From: Craterilacuibacter sinensis | Lineage (GTDB): Bacteria > Pseudomonadota > Gammaproteobacteria > Burkholderiales > Chromobacteriaceae | Assembly: GCF_009831765.1 (NCBI RefSeq) | Contig: NZ_WSSB01000015.1 | Span: 1-62,261, forward strand | Direction of reading: 5' to 3' | DNA: 62,261 nucleotides | Shown: positions 8,603-16,657 of the stretch, one piece after another | Layout: each line of letters starts with the position of its first letter | Numbering within the stretch: position 1 is the stretch's first letter | Translations under genes and position numbers: made by a program | Notes under the pieces: model-generated | The model's database searches: none | What the model was told of the DNA's origin: nothing | The model's input: only the letters and a program-made list of their open reading frames with translations

Positions 8603-10354
8603 TTAATAAATCACAACATGCAGCTTGCTGCCCGGCGCGACCTTCACCTTGCCACTCCCTCCCACCATGGCATTCACGTTCAAGGCGTAACGTGGCGCGA
8701 CACCAGCAGCCAGCGGATTGGTGAACTCTCCAGTTTGAAAATTGAAATAACGCCCCGGGCTGACCGCGCCCAGCACTAGCTGCGTACCATCAACCATTTG
8801 CCAGCTTTTAGTCGGGAACCCCAGCCGCTTACCCGCATCGGCTTTTTCCATACGCGTAGAAATGCCCCAACTCCTGACCACATCCAGATAGCGAGTACCT
8901 GGCGCGACGCTTGCCAGACCCTTTTCGATGGCGCCAATACCGTTTTCTGGGCTTTGAATCCAGTCTTTCAAGATGCCCGGACCATAGTTGTGCAACATAT
9001 ACATGGCAAGGCTCAATGCCTGTGAATAGTGCCCCTCTGCCGTACAAGCATCACCCGGCTCACCCCAACGATCCATCTGGCAGCCCGAGTAGCCCAAGGA
9101 CTGCTGAAATTCACCTTCGAAACCACCACCAGCAGTAGCGGCACGCAAATGGGGATCTTTCGCTACATCGGGGAACATCTGCCGGCCAATCACATAGGCC
9201 AATGCCTGTGCTGCCGTCTCGTTCTGGAAAGTATCCCCAGCAGATTGGGGATTCCCATGACGCACCTGCTTCTGATAAAACTGGATCATGTGCTGGAATT
9301 CATGCGCCAGCGTCGTCATGCCGATTGCAGGGTATAAACCATCTGGACGCCAGATACCATACTGCTGATTATTCGTATCGGTATAGATATTGAGCTTGCC
9401 AAAGGTCGCTGCATCCATATAGAAAACCAGCGCCTCATTACTGTACGACTTGACCCCACTACGAAAATTGTTGGCAGACCAGAAATAGCCTATGGTACCA
9501 AGCTCTTTTCCGTCGGGCGTGATATCCAGCAGTACGATATGAATATCCTTCGTCCCTACATCCAGAAGCCAAGGCTGTAAAGATGATGGCACACTCCCCC
9601 ATGGCGCCCCAACTAACTCAGTTGCTGCTGCGTAAACCTTGGTGGCAAACATATCAGCCATAGCCTGAGCTTGCGATGGTGCAATTTTCATATCCCGCTG
9701 GGCAATTTCATCACCCGGAACCGATTGCCCCCAGTCAAAATTCGTCTCCTGCCGGCTTTTATTCTCAACCCAAACCTTTACCTGCCCACCTCCAGGCAAA
9801 GCGGCAGATCCACCCAAGAAAGTCTGCGCTTGAACCAGATTGTCATTAATGATTGAGTTCCACACTCCAGTCGCCGCAGCGCCGCCGGAAAGAGATAAAC
9901 CACGCGGAGCCGGGCTATTCATTTGCGAATGCAACAGACCGGCCGCTTCGGCATTGTCTTTTTCTACCAGACTCGGCATGCGGTTGCTCATCAGGGTATT
10001 GCGGTTAAGCACCAAGCCCCCGCTTCCCGACTGACTGGCTGACGTATTAGGCGTCCCATCATTCGACATCAACACCGTACTGACCTGATGGATTCCATTA
10101 CCCGTCAACACCAGATCCTTGGCAACCAAACTATTATTTTCAAATGTCAGCACCGTACTGCCATCTTTAGCCAGATTGCTATCGACCTTCACTCCGGGCG
10201 CGCACTCGCTTCCTTCGGCCATATCGAGACAGCGCCCCACACTCACCGGCACTTCATCAAAAGAACCGGACAGCGTGGTTGGGCCACCACTGCCGCCCCC
10301 GCCGCAGGCCGTCATCAATAGCGAGGTCAATACCACCAGACTTGTATGTTTCAT
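8603..10354 (-). CDS. lipoprotein metalloprotease, M30 (hyicolysin)-like
   Basis: A 583-residue exported lipoprotein. The ATG at 10354 gives a lipoprotein signal (LMTAC, lipid-bearing Cys17), then a Gly/Ser-rich linker; AGAGG lies 6 nt upstream. HEFQH at residues 351-355 is a zinc-binding HExxH motif and FQNET near 376-380 supplies a plausible third ligand, as in M30 hyicolysin-type peptidases. The first 200 residues resemble an extracellular beta-sandwich or pro-region and are not assigned. It probably acts at the cell surface or in the periplasm; the substrate is unknown. It stands alone and is divergent from yggL. Confidence 0.75.
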   Translation of the reverse strand: MKHTSLVVLTSLLMTACGGGGSGGPTTLSGSFDEVPVSVGRCLDMAEGSECAPGVKVDSNLAKDGSTVLTFENNSLVAKDLVLTGNGIHQVSTVLMSNDGTPNTSASQSGSGGLVLNRNTLMSNRMPSLVEKDNAEAAGLLHSQMNSPAPRGLSLSGGAAATGVWNSIINDNLVQAQTFLGGSAALPGGGQVKVWVENKSRQETNFDWGQSVPGDEIAQRDMKIAPSQAQAMADMFATKVYAAATELVGAPWGSVPSSLQPWLLDVGTKDIHIVLLDITPDGKELGTIGYFWSANNFRSGVKSYSNEALVFYMDAATFGKLNIYTDTNNQQYGIWRPDGLYPAIGMTTLAHEFQHMIQFYQKQVRHGNPQSAGDTFQNETAAQALAYVIGRQMFPDVAKDPHLRAATAGGGFEGEFQQSLGYSGCQMDRWGEPGDACTAEGHYSQALSLAMYMLHNYGPGILKDWIQSPENGIGAIEKGLASVAPGTRYLDVVRSWGISTRMEKADAGKRLGFPTKSWQMVDGTQLVLGAVSPGRYFNFQTGEFTNPLAAGVAPRYALNVNAMVGGSGKVKVAPGSKLHVVIY

Positions 10355-10416
10355 CACAAACCTCTCGATGCGCTCACCAAGCAGCACCTCTGGAAAATGG
10401 ATAATATTTTCATGGC

Positions 10417-10444
10417 ATTATCCTTTATTCATAAATAGAGGCAA
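10417..10444 (-). promoter_or_regulatory. promoter of the M30-like protease gene
   Basis: Minus strand: TTGCCT (10444-10439), 16-nt spacer, GATAAT (10422-10417), about 60 nt upstream of the ATG. The surrounding DNA is AT-rich. Confidence 0.4.
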
Positions 10445-10532
10445 GCAAACTCAAGCAGGCACGCGGCTACTTGTGGCGTAAAGGGATACACTGCATCATC
10501 ACGCCTTTGTAAACATCACCAAGGAACACTTT

Positions 10533-10904
10533 ATGCTGCACAACCCGAACTCCAATGCCCGCCTGAAACGCCTGAAGCCACGCCAGCGCAAGAAACTGCG
10601 CGTCGGCGAGTTCACCGAACTGGGCTTTTCGCTGATCGTGACCCTGAAAAAAGATACCGACCTGGGCGCGCAGGATGCGCTGCTGGACGCATGGCTGGAA
10701 GCGGTGGACGCACAGGGCGTCAGCTTTGGCGGCCATTTTGCCGGCTCGGAAACCTTGCAGTTTGAGGGTATCGTGTTCCCGGTTGGCCGTGGCAGCGTCA
10801 GCGCTGAAACCCGCACCGCACTGGTGGCCTGGCTGTCGGCCCGCGCCGAAGTCGAGTCGGTGGATGCCGACGAGTTGGCTGACCTGTGGAATATCGAGTG
10901 GTAA
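10533..10904 (+). CDS. yggL: YggL-family 50S-associated protein
   Basis: A 123-residue protein of the YggL (DUF469) family, short basic start (RLKRLKPRQRKKLRVGEF) followed by an alpha/beta fold with the GHFAGSETLQFEG block. E. coli YggL is known to bind the 50S ribosomal subunit. It has AAGGA about 10 nt before the ATG and a strong terminator behind it, so it is monocistronic. Confidence 0.88.
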   Translation: MLHNPNSNARLKRLKPRQRKKLRVGEFTELGFSLIVTLKKDTDLGAQDALLDAWLEAVDAQGVSFGGHFAGSETLQFEGIVFPVGRGSVSAETRTALVAWLSARAEVESVDADELADLWNIEW

Positions 10905-10945
10905 GCAAGACAGACTGACTGACGGGGCCTGCCCCGCTCAAGGCT

Positions 10946-10976
10946 AAGGGCCCGGTTTCTTCCGGGCCCTTGTTTT
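10946..10976 (+). terminator. intrinsic terminator after yggL
   Basis: Ten-bp arms AAGGGCCCGG/CCGGGCCCTT with a 6-nt loop, followed by GTTTT. Ends 8 nt before the stop of the convergent gene. Confidence 0.9.
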
Positions 10977-10984
10977 ATCCGGCG

Positions 10985-11350
10985 TCAGCTTAGGCCACGG
11001 ATTTGTGCACGCATGGCGACGACCATCGCCGCTTGCCAGCGCCCGTATAAGCACGCCAGCGTCTGCTGCATCTCGCGTTCCCAGCGCTCGTCGCCATTTC
11101 CTGATACGGCCAGCAATTGTCTGGCCAGTTCGCCATGCAGCCCGACGCCATCGTGCAGCACGAACAAGCAATCGGCACACTGGCGCGCCAGCAGGCGATG
11201 CGACTTGTCGGCCACCGGTGCAGGACTCGCCAGGGTACGGGCCGTAAACAAGGATTGGGAACGCCAGAACACCTGATACAGGTGCAACAGGCTCAGGGAA
11301 AAATGCAGCACAGCGGGTTGCATGCGCAAGGCGATCAGTGGCTCAGACAT
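10985..11350 (-). CDS. small protein of unknown function
   Basis: A 121-residue, mostly alpha-helical protein (from MSEPLIALRMQPAVL) that I do not recognise. It has several Leu/Ala-rich amphipathic stretches, one CADC motif and no signal peptide or membrane helix; the helical pattern is loosely phasin-like, but this is not enough for a call. The ATG at 11350 is used: GGAG lies about 7 nt upstream, although that GGAG is inside the aspA terminator stem. A TTG at 11377 inside the same hairpin is an alternative start. It is the gene after aspA on the same strand. Confidence 0.6.
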   Translation of the reverse strand: MSEPLIALRMQPAVLHFSLSLLHLYQVFWRSQSLFTARTLASPAPVADKSHRLLARQCADCLFVLHDGVGLHGELARQLLAVSGNGDERWEREMQQTLACLYGRWQAAMVVAMRAQIRGLS

Positions 11351-11385
11351 AAAAAAGCTCCATGGTGCAATGCACAATGGAGCTT
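11351..11385 (-). terminator. aspA terminator overlapping the next gene's ribosome-binding site
   Basis: Minus strand: AAGCTCCAT pairs with ATGGAGCTT, and inside this GTGCA pairs with TGCAC around one base, with a single mismatch between the two stems. Six T follow, and the next base starts the ATG of the downstream gene. The GGAG of that gene is in the 3' arm, so the folded form would hide it. Confidence 0.8.
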
Positions 11386-11413
11386 ATAGCCAACAAATAT
11401 TACAAATGCAAGA

Positions 11414-12817
11414 TCAGAGGCTAACCCAGCGCGGACGGGTCAGCTCTGCCGGCTGCAATACTTCATCCAGTTGCTCGCGGGTCATCAGACCGCGCGCCAG
11501 CACGATGTCCGATACGCTGCCACCGCTATGGAAGGCTTCACCCGCTACTTCGGTGGCTGCGGCATAGCCGATGATAGGGAACAGCGCCGTCACCAGACCG
11601 ATGGAGTTTTCCACCTGCTGCTTGAGGAAGTCGCGGTTGGCGGTGATGTCCTTGACGCAGTTTTCTCCCAGCGTGTCGCAAGCCGCGATCAGGTGCGACA
11701 CGCTGCGGAACAGGCTGTAGGCAATCACCGGTTCGAAGGCGTTGAGCTGCAACTGACCGCCTTCGGCCGCCATGGTCACGGTCATATCATTACCGATCAC
11801 CTCGAACGCGACCTGGTTGACCACCTCCGGAATCACCGGATTGACCTTGCCCGGCATAATGGACGAGCCGGCCTGACGGGCGGGCAGATTGATGTCGCCA
11901 AAACCGGCACGCGGGCCGGACGACAGCAGGCGCAAGTCATTGCAAATTTTGGACAGTTTGACCGCGATGCGCTTGAGTACGCCAGACACCTGCACAAAGG
12001 CACCGCAGTCCTGCGTCGCTTCGATCAGGTTGGGCGCGGTCACGAGCGCAAAGCCGGAGAGCTTGGCCAGATGTTTGCACACCAGCGGCGCGTAATCAGG
12101 ATGGGCGCAAATGCCGGTGCCGATGGCAGTGGCACCCATATTGATTTCCAGCATCAGTTGCGAGGCTTCCAGCAGGCGCTGCTGGTCTTCTCCCAACATC
12201 ACCGCGTAGGTCTGGAACTCCTGCCCCAGCGTCATCGGCACCGCATCCTGCAACTGGGTACGCCCCATTTTCAGCACATCATTGAATTCTTCGGCCTTGG
12301 CGGCAAAGTGCAGCTTGAGACGTTCCAGCGCCGCACCCAGTTGCAGCAAGCCCATATAGGTCGCCAGACGCAACGAGGTCGGATAGGCATCGTTGGTGCT
12401 CTGGCACATATTCACGTGCTCGTTCGGATGCAGATACTGGTATTCGCCCTTTTGCTTGCCCATCAGTTCGAGGGCGCGGTTGGCAATCACCTCGTTGGCA
12501 TTCATATTGGTCGAAGTACCGGCGCCCCCCTGGATGGAGTCGACCACAAATTCCTGATGCAATTTGCCGGCGCGGATTTCCTCGCATGCCCCAACTATCG
12601 CCTGCGCCTTGACATCATCCAGCAAACCGATCTCGTGGTTGGCCTGTGCCGCAGCCTGCTTGATCAGCGCCAGCGACAGAATCAGCTCGCGATAATGCGA
12701 AATGGGCACACCGGTAATCGGAAAGTTTTCTACCGCGCGCAAGGTATGCACGCCCCAGTAAGCCTGAGCGGGAATATCACGGTTGCCGATCAGATCATGT
12801 TCGATGCGGGTAGTCAT
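11414..12817 (-). CDS. aspA: aspartate ammonia-lyase
   Basis: A 467-residue member of the aspartase/fumarase superfamily that converts L-aspartate to fumarate and ammonia. The family signature GSSIMPGKVNP is at residues 317-327, and GGAGTSTNMNANEV at 98-110 matches aspartase. The ATG at 12817 aligns with the family N-terminus (MTTRIEHDLIG); an ATG four codons upstream (12829) is possible. The gene ends in a strong hairpin terminator. The upstream region is shared with a divergent outer-membrane protein gene and contains several palindromes. Confidence 0.95.
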   Translation of the reverse strand: MTTRIEHDLIGNRDIPAQAYWGVHTLRAVENFPITGVPISHYRELILSLALIKQAAAQANHEIGLLDDVKAQAIVGACEEIRAGKLHQEFVVDSIQGGAGTSTNMNANEVIANRALELMGKQKGEYQYLHPNEHVNMCQSTNDAYPTSLRLATYMGLLQLGAALERLKLHFAAKAEEFNDVLKMGRTQLQDAVPMTLGQEFQTYAVMLGEDQQRLLEASQLMLEINMGATAIGTGICAHPDYAPLVCKHLAKLSGFALVTAPNLIEATQDCGAFVQVSGVLKRIAVKLSKICNDLRLLSSGPRAGFGDINLPARQAGSSIMPGKVNPVIPEVVNQVAFEVIGNDMTVTMAAEGGQLQLNAFEPVIAYSLFRSVSHLIAACDTLGENCVKDITANRDFLKQQVENSIGLVTALFPIIGYAAATEVAGEAFHSGGSVSDIVLARGLMTREQLDEVLQPAELTRPRWVSL

Positions 12818-12915
12818 GCGAGGTCTCATTCTTGGGGTGAGCCGCGAGCGGCTGGAATGAGAAAGACTCTAGACCTGATAAGTGCGACTGACCAATTCCG
12901 AATATCGCTGGCATC

Positions 12916-12930
12916 ATGCAAAATTTGCAT
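12916..12930. repeat. palindrome in the aspA upstream region
   Basis: ATGCAAA-A-TTTGCAT, a perfect 7-bp inverted repeat around one base, about 100 bp upstream of aspA. Possible operator; no family assignment. Confidence 0.4.
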
Positions 12931-12959
12931 CAAATGGGCCGGGCAGCAAGATAGGCAAC

Positions 12960-12987
12960 AATAAATTCAATTGACATTGAATTTATT
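12960..12987. promoter_or_regulatory. 28-bp AT-rich palindrome
   Basis: Perfect 12-bp arms (AATAAATTCAAT/ATTGAATTTATT) around TGAC, just upstream of the promoter at 12986-13014. The 3' end of the palindrome touches the -35 hexamer. The size suits a dimeric repressor or activator. Confidence 0.6.
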
Positions 12988-13014
12988 GCCCGTTCAAATG
13001 CATTTGAATAATAT
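12986..13014 (+). promoter_or_regulatory. promoter with a palindromic spacer
   Basis: TTGCCC (12986-12991), 17-nt spacer, TAATAT (13009-13014). The spacer contains the perfect 16-bp palindrome TTCAAATG/CATTTGAA (12993-13008), which fills it except for one base. A protein bound there would block RNA polymerase directly. It drives the outer-membrane protein gene starting 30 nt downstream. Confidence 0.65.
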
Positions 13015-13043
13015 GGTGTTTTATTTAGCGACGAGTCGTCACC

Positions 13044-13625
13044 ATGAAGCCGAATGCCCTGCTGCTATCCCTGACCCTGATCGCCGGCGTTGCCAGCGCC
13101 GCCCCACAACTGGCTGACGAGTATATCGGCTTTGCTGGTGCTATCGCACAGCATAAGGTCGATTATTCGGTACTGGGTGGAAACGGTAGCAACCAGGAAA
13201 ATACCCGCGCCGGTTATGTACTTAATGCAGGCTATTACTTCATGCCGCAGCTGTCGGTCGAGCTGGCGTTTGCCGATCTGGGCGAGAGCAAGCGCAACTA
13301 TGGTGCAAGCAAACTAAGTACCAATTTTCGCTCGATTTCTTTCAGCGCCCTAGGTCACTTGCCCATCAACGAGCAAATCGGTGTGTATGGCCGTTTGGGA
13401 GCAGGCCAGGTACGTGCACGAGGCACCTTCGAGGGTGAGAGCTTCACCGACCATAGCTACCAGCCTATAGTTGGAGTAGGCATGGAGGGCACGCTTAGCA
13501 GCGAATGGCGTCTGTTTGCCGAGCTGACCCACTACGGCAAAGTGTCTATCGAGAATGATTTCGGCAGTGAGGTTGCCAGCGTCAAAGCCATGGCCTTGCA
13601 GGCCGGTGCCAGCTACCACTTCTAA
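13044..13625 (+). CDS. outer-membrane beta-barrel protein
   Basis: A 193-residue precursor with a signal peptide (MKPNALLLSLTLIAGVASA, cleavage before APQLADEYIG). Alternating hydrophobic strands, repeated GY.L.AGYYFMPQLSVELAFADLG-like hairpins and a terminal aromatic (ASYHF) indicate a small eight-stranded barrel of the OmpA/opacity-protein type. It lies alone behind a palindrome-rich, apparently regulated promoter, so its expression is probably conditional. The ligand or role is unknown. Confidence 0.82.
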   Translation: MKPNALLLSLTLIAGVASAAPQLADEYIGFAGAIAQHKVDYSVLGGNGSNQENTRAGYVLNAGYYFMPQLSVELAFADLGESKRNYGASKLSTNFRSISFSALGHLPINEQIGVYGRLGAGQVRARGTFEGESFTDHSYQPIVGVGMEGTLSSEWRLFAELTHYGKVSIENDFGSEVASVKAMALQAGASYHF

Positions 13626-13637
13626 GCGAGAACACCC

Positions 13638-13664
13638 AACGGGAAGCCATGCTTCCCGTTTTTA
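13638..13664. terminator. bidirectional terminator
   Basis: AACGGGAAGC/GCTTCCCGTT stem with a 3-nt loop followed by T-rich sequence, between the convergent barrel-protein and LysR genes. Confidence 0.8.
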
Positions 13665-14573
13665 CACACGGGCGTAACACCCGGACAAATAGCGCCATAG
13701 CGCATCCAGCGCCGGGCGCTGCCGCCGTATATCGCGATAAAGCCGCACTTCCATATCAATCTGCCAGCCCTCACCGGCAGCCAGCGCCAGTTCGCCACGT
13801 CTGATCTCGTCCTGCACCGCACTATCCGGCAAGAAGGCAACGCCATGCCCCTGCAACACCATATGCTTCAACCCTTCGGCCATATCGGTCTCGTAGCGCA
13901 AGCTCAAATGCGCAGGCTCAGGCGCCTGCCCCAGCAAGAGCTCACTCATGCGATGAAAATAGGCACCGGGCGAATAGCCTAAAAACGACAATGGTTGCTC
14001 CGCCGTCCCCGGCAAGCGTAAGCAAGGCTGGCCATCGCCATCTGCGTGGGCATAAGGGCGCAGATGCTCCAGCCCCAGCTTCAGCCCGCTATAGTGGGCA
14101 TCGCTCAGGCTGACCGGCTGGCGTGCATGGTGATAGCACATCAACAGATCGCTGCCGCCTTCGACAAAAGCCAGCAAGGCATCGTGCACATTGCTGGCCT
14201 GCAAGCGGCACGACAGCGCACCAAAATCCTCAACTACGCCGGACAGCCAATGGGGAAAGAAGGAAAACGACAAGGTGTGCGGCACGGAAAACTCCAGCGT
14301 ATCCGCCGGCATCGCCCGCATACCCGCCAGGCGCGAGCGCGCTGCGCGCATCTGTCCCAACACCGCCGCTGCCTCCTGGCGAAAAGCCAGACCTGCCGCC
14401 GTCAGTTGCGTCGGGTAGCAGGTGCGGTCTATCAGCTCGGTACCGGCCCAGCCCTCCAGCGACTTGATACGGCGTGAAAATGCCGGCTGCGTCAAATGAC
14501 GGATCTCGGCCGAGCGGGTAAAGCTGCCGGTCTCGGCCAGCACCAGAAAATCCTCCAGCCAGCGTGTTTCCAT
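13662..14573 (-). CDS. LysR-type transcriptional regulator, HypT-like
   Basis: A 303-residue LysR regulator. The winged helix-turn-helix (WLEDFLVLAETGSFTRSAE...TQPAFSRRIKSLE) spans residues 4-45, followed by a linker helix and a two-lobed effector domain. The METRWLEDF opening and AFSRRI recognition helix resemble the HypT/YjiE branch (hypochlorite response in E. coli), but orthology is not certain. The ATG at 14573 is used since it matches the family start. Target genes are not obvious: the neighbour across the divergent gap is a diguanylate cyclase. Confidence 0.88.
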   Translation of the reverse strand: METRWLEDFLVLAETGSFTRSAEIRHLTQPAFSRRIKSLEGWAGTELIDRTCYPTQLTAAGLAFRQEAAAVLGQMRAARSRLAGMRAMPADTLEFSVPHTLSFSFFPHWLSGVVEDFGALSCRLQASNVHDALLAFVEGGSDLLMCYHHARQPVSLSDAHYSGLKLGLEHLRPYAHADGDGQPCLRLPGTAEQPLSFLGYSPGAYFHRMSELLLGQAPEPAHLSLRYETDMAEGLKHMVLQGHGVAFLPDSAVQDEIRRGELALAAGEGWQIDMEVRLYRDIRRQRPALDALWRYLSGCYARV

Positions 14574-14795
14574 GGCCAGGCTCCCTATGAAATACAAATA
14601 ACACCCAAAGAAAGCAACAAGGCATTAAGACATGTTAATATCATGCAAAATATTGATTGCAATACAAAACGGCAATACACCGATCTCGAGGTGCGGTCCT
14701 AAGCACGCGCCTCTGCCTTAATTTTTGGCGCTCACATGTACAAAATTTCGCATTTTCTCTGGTTACGCTTGTCCGGCTTGCTGCCAGGCGAGCTG

Positions 14796-15992
14796 ATGCC
14801 CGACCAGAGCAGCTGGTTATTCAGCCCACACCAGCATATGCCGCTTATGGCGCATCGCCGCGCATGCATGATCATCAATCGGGTGCGGCTGTTTGCCTTT
14901 CTGTTTGCCGTGCTCACCCCGCTGTGGATAGTAGTGGATATCCTCACCCTGCCCGATACACTATGGCCACAGCTTATGGCGCTACGCCTGCTGGCTAGCG
15001 CCGCCTTTACCGGCCTGGTCTGCTACAAGCGGCAAGCCGGCATGCTCAACGCCTACCGGGCAATGGCGACGCTATTTGCCATCCCCACTGTGTTCTATGT
15101 GATATCCCATCTATTACTGACCCGCTATTCGCTACAGGGCCTTTCCGCCGCCATCAGTGCCGGCTATGCCTTTCTGCCATTTGTCCTGCTGGCCGGCTTC
15201 GCCATTTTTCCGCTGACCCTGCTCGAGAGCGCGGCCTTTGCCACCCCGGTGCTGGTGGCCTACGGCCTGGCGGGACTGGAACACTGGGTCAGCGGCAGTT
15301 GGCCGGCCTTTAGCGCCGAATATTGGCTGCTTATCCTGATTACCGGCGTCTCGACCTTGGCTAGCATCAGCCAGCTGGTGCTGATGATGGCCCTGGTCGG
15401 CCAGGCAATACGCGACCCGCTGACCGGCTGCTATTCACGGCGTAGCGGCGAAGAAATCCTCGCCTTGCAGTTTGAGCAATCGGTCCGCACCGGCACCCCC
15501 TTATCGCTCGCCTTTATTGATCTGGACCATTTCAAGCAAATCAATGACCGCTACGGCCATGAAGCTGGCGATCAGGTACTTAAATCGCTGGTCAAAGCCA
15601 TATCGGCCAGACTGCGCCGCGGCGACATCCTGACGCGCTGGGGAGGGGAGGAGTTCCTATTGATCCTGCCCAATACCGATTGCCAGCAAAGCCTTCAGGC
15701 CTTGGCCCGCCTATACCAGCAAGGGCTGGGCACGCGGCCGGACGGTAATCCGCAAACGGCCAGCACCGGTACCGCCGAGCGCATCAATGATGACTGCAAT
15801 AACTGGCAAGATCTCGTCGCCCGCGCAGACAGTCGCATGTATCAGGCCAAATCAAGCGGCAGGGACACCATCAACTGCCACGCCTCCGCCCATGCACGGC
15901 CAGCCTGCGCAATATGCTGCAATTACAATCAAAGCATCTGCAGCACAGAAAAAGCCCCCGAACAGCGCGCCGAGTCCGTGGCGCTTGGATGA
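14796..15992 (+). CDS. membrane-anchored diguanylate cyclase
   Basis: A 398-residue protein with about six N-terminal membrane helices (residues 30-205) and a C-terminal GGDEF domain. The active-site motif GGEEF is at 283-287 and an inhibitory I-site RxxD (R274-D277) lies exactly five residues before it, so it should make cyclic di-GMP and be product-inhibited. The ATG at 14796 has AGGCGAG upstream; the earlier ATG at 14736 lacks a ribosome-binding site but would only extend the cytoplasmic N-terminus. After the GGDEF domain there is an unusual Cys-rich tail (CAICCNYNQSIC) of unknown role. Confidence 0.9.
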   Translation: MPDQSSWLFSPHQHMPLMAHRRACMIINRVRLFAFLFAVLTPLWIVVDILTLPDTLWPQLMALRLLASAAFTGLVCYKRQAGMLNAYRAMATLFAIPTVFYVISHLLLTRYSLQGLSAAISAGYAFLPFVLLAGFAIFPLTLLESAAFATPVLVAYGLAGLEHWVSGSWPAFSAEYWLLILITGVSTLASISQLVLMMALVGQAIRDPLTGCYSRRSGEEILALQFEQSVRTGTPLSLAFIDLDHFKQINDRYGHEAGDQVLKSLVKAISARLRRGDILTRWGGEEFLLILPNTDCQQSLQALARLYQQGLGTRPDGNPQTASTGTAERINDDCNNWQDLVARADSRMYQAKSSGRDTINCHASAHARPACAICCNYNQSICSTEKAPEQRAESVALG

Positions 15993-16000
15993 GCGTAGTC

Positions 16001-16657
16001 TTAGCGCGTGATGATTTTCAGCAACGTGGCCATGATGATCTGCAAATCCTCAAGCAGGCTATGGCTTTGTGCATAACGCACGCAGTAATCCAGCTTCTGC
16101 GGCAGTATCTCCTCGATATACGCCCGCTCCGGGTTGTCTGCCCCGCCCAGGATTTCGTTCTCGTCAATCATGCGGATCGACGCCCAGTCGGTAATACCGG
16201 GGCGCACCGATAACACCAGCGCCTTCACCTCGTCCGGATAATGCGCGACATATTTGGGCACCTCGGGGCGCGGGCCGACTACGCTCATGTCCCCCAGCAA
16301 GACATCGATCAGCTGCGGCAATTCATCCAGCTTGGTCTTGCGTAGCAGACGCCCGGCACCGGTCACGCGCGCGTCAGCCCCCACCGTCAGCTGGCCGCGG
16401 CCTTCGGCCCCAACCTGCATGGTGCGAAACTTGTGGATGCGGAACAACACCCCGCCGCGCCCGACCCGCAGCTGGCGGAAAAACACCGGCCCGGGCGAAT
16501 CGGCCTTGACCCACAACGCCACCGCGATCAACAAGGGCGCAAGCAATAGCAGCCCCAGCGACGACGCCACGATATCAAAGACGCGCTTGAGCGCGCGCGA
16601 ACCATGACCGGCCGGCGCGCAGCAAGGCAAAACAGGACGGGAATCCGGCAAACTCAT
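16001..16657 (-). CDS. polyprenyl-phosphate phosphoglycosyltransferase, PglC-like
   Basis: A 218-residue monotopic phosphoglycosyltransferase that starts a glycan by moving a phosphosugar from a UDP-sugar to undecaprenyl phosphate at the inner membrane. It has the re-entrant membrane helix (near 28-48), the [13 protein letters not shown] motif, the catalytic Asp-Glu pair in TKLDELPQ and the [10 protein letters not shown] motif. The short size matches PglC-type enzymes and lacks the five extra helices of WbaP/WcaJ. Last gene of the operon; its ATG overlaps the aminotransferase stop (ATGA). Confidence 0.9.
   Translation of the reverse strand: MSLPDSRPVLPCCAPAGHGSRALKRVFDIVASSLGLLLLAPLLIAVALWVKADSPGPVFFRQLRVGRGGVLFRIHKFRTMQVGAEGRGQLTVGADARVTGAGRLLRKTKLDELPQLIDVLLGDMSVVGPRPEVPKYVAHYPDEVKALVLSVRPGITDWASIRMIDENEILGGADNPERAYIEEILPQKLDYCVRYAQSHSLLEDLQIIMATLLKIITR

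Noticed and set aside
12818-12960. FNR site upstream of aspA
   Set aside because: Only a TTGAT half-site is visible; no TTGAT-N4-ATCAA match. The palindromes there have a different sequence.
11471-12964. 497-residue open frame on the plus strand
   Set aside because: Antisense to the whole of aspA; Arg/His/Gln-rich shadow with no family features.
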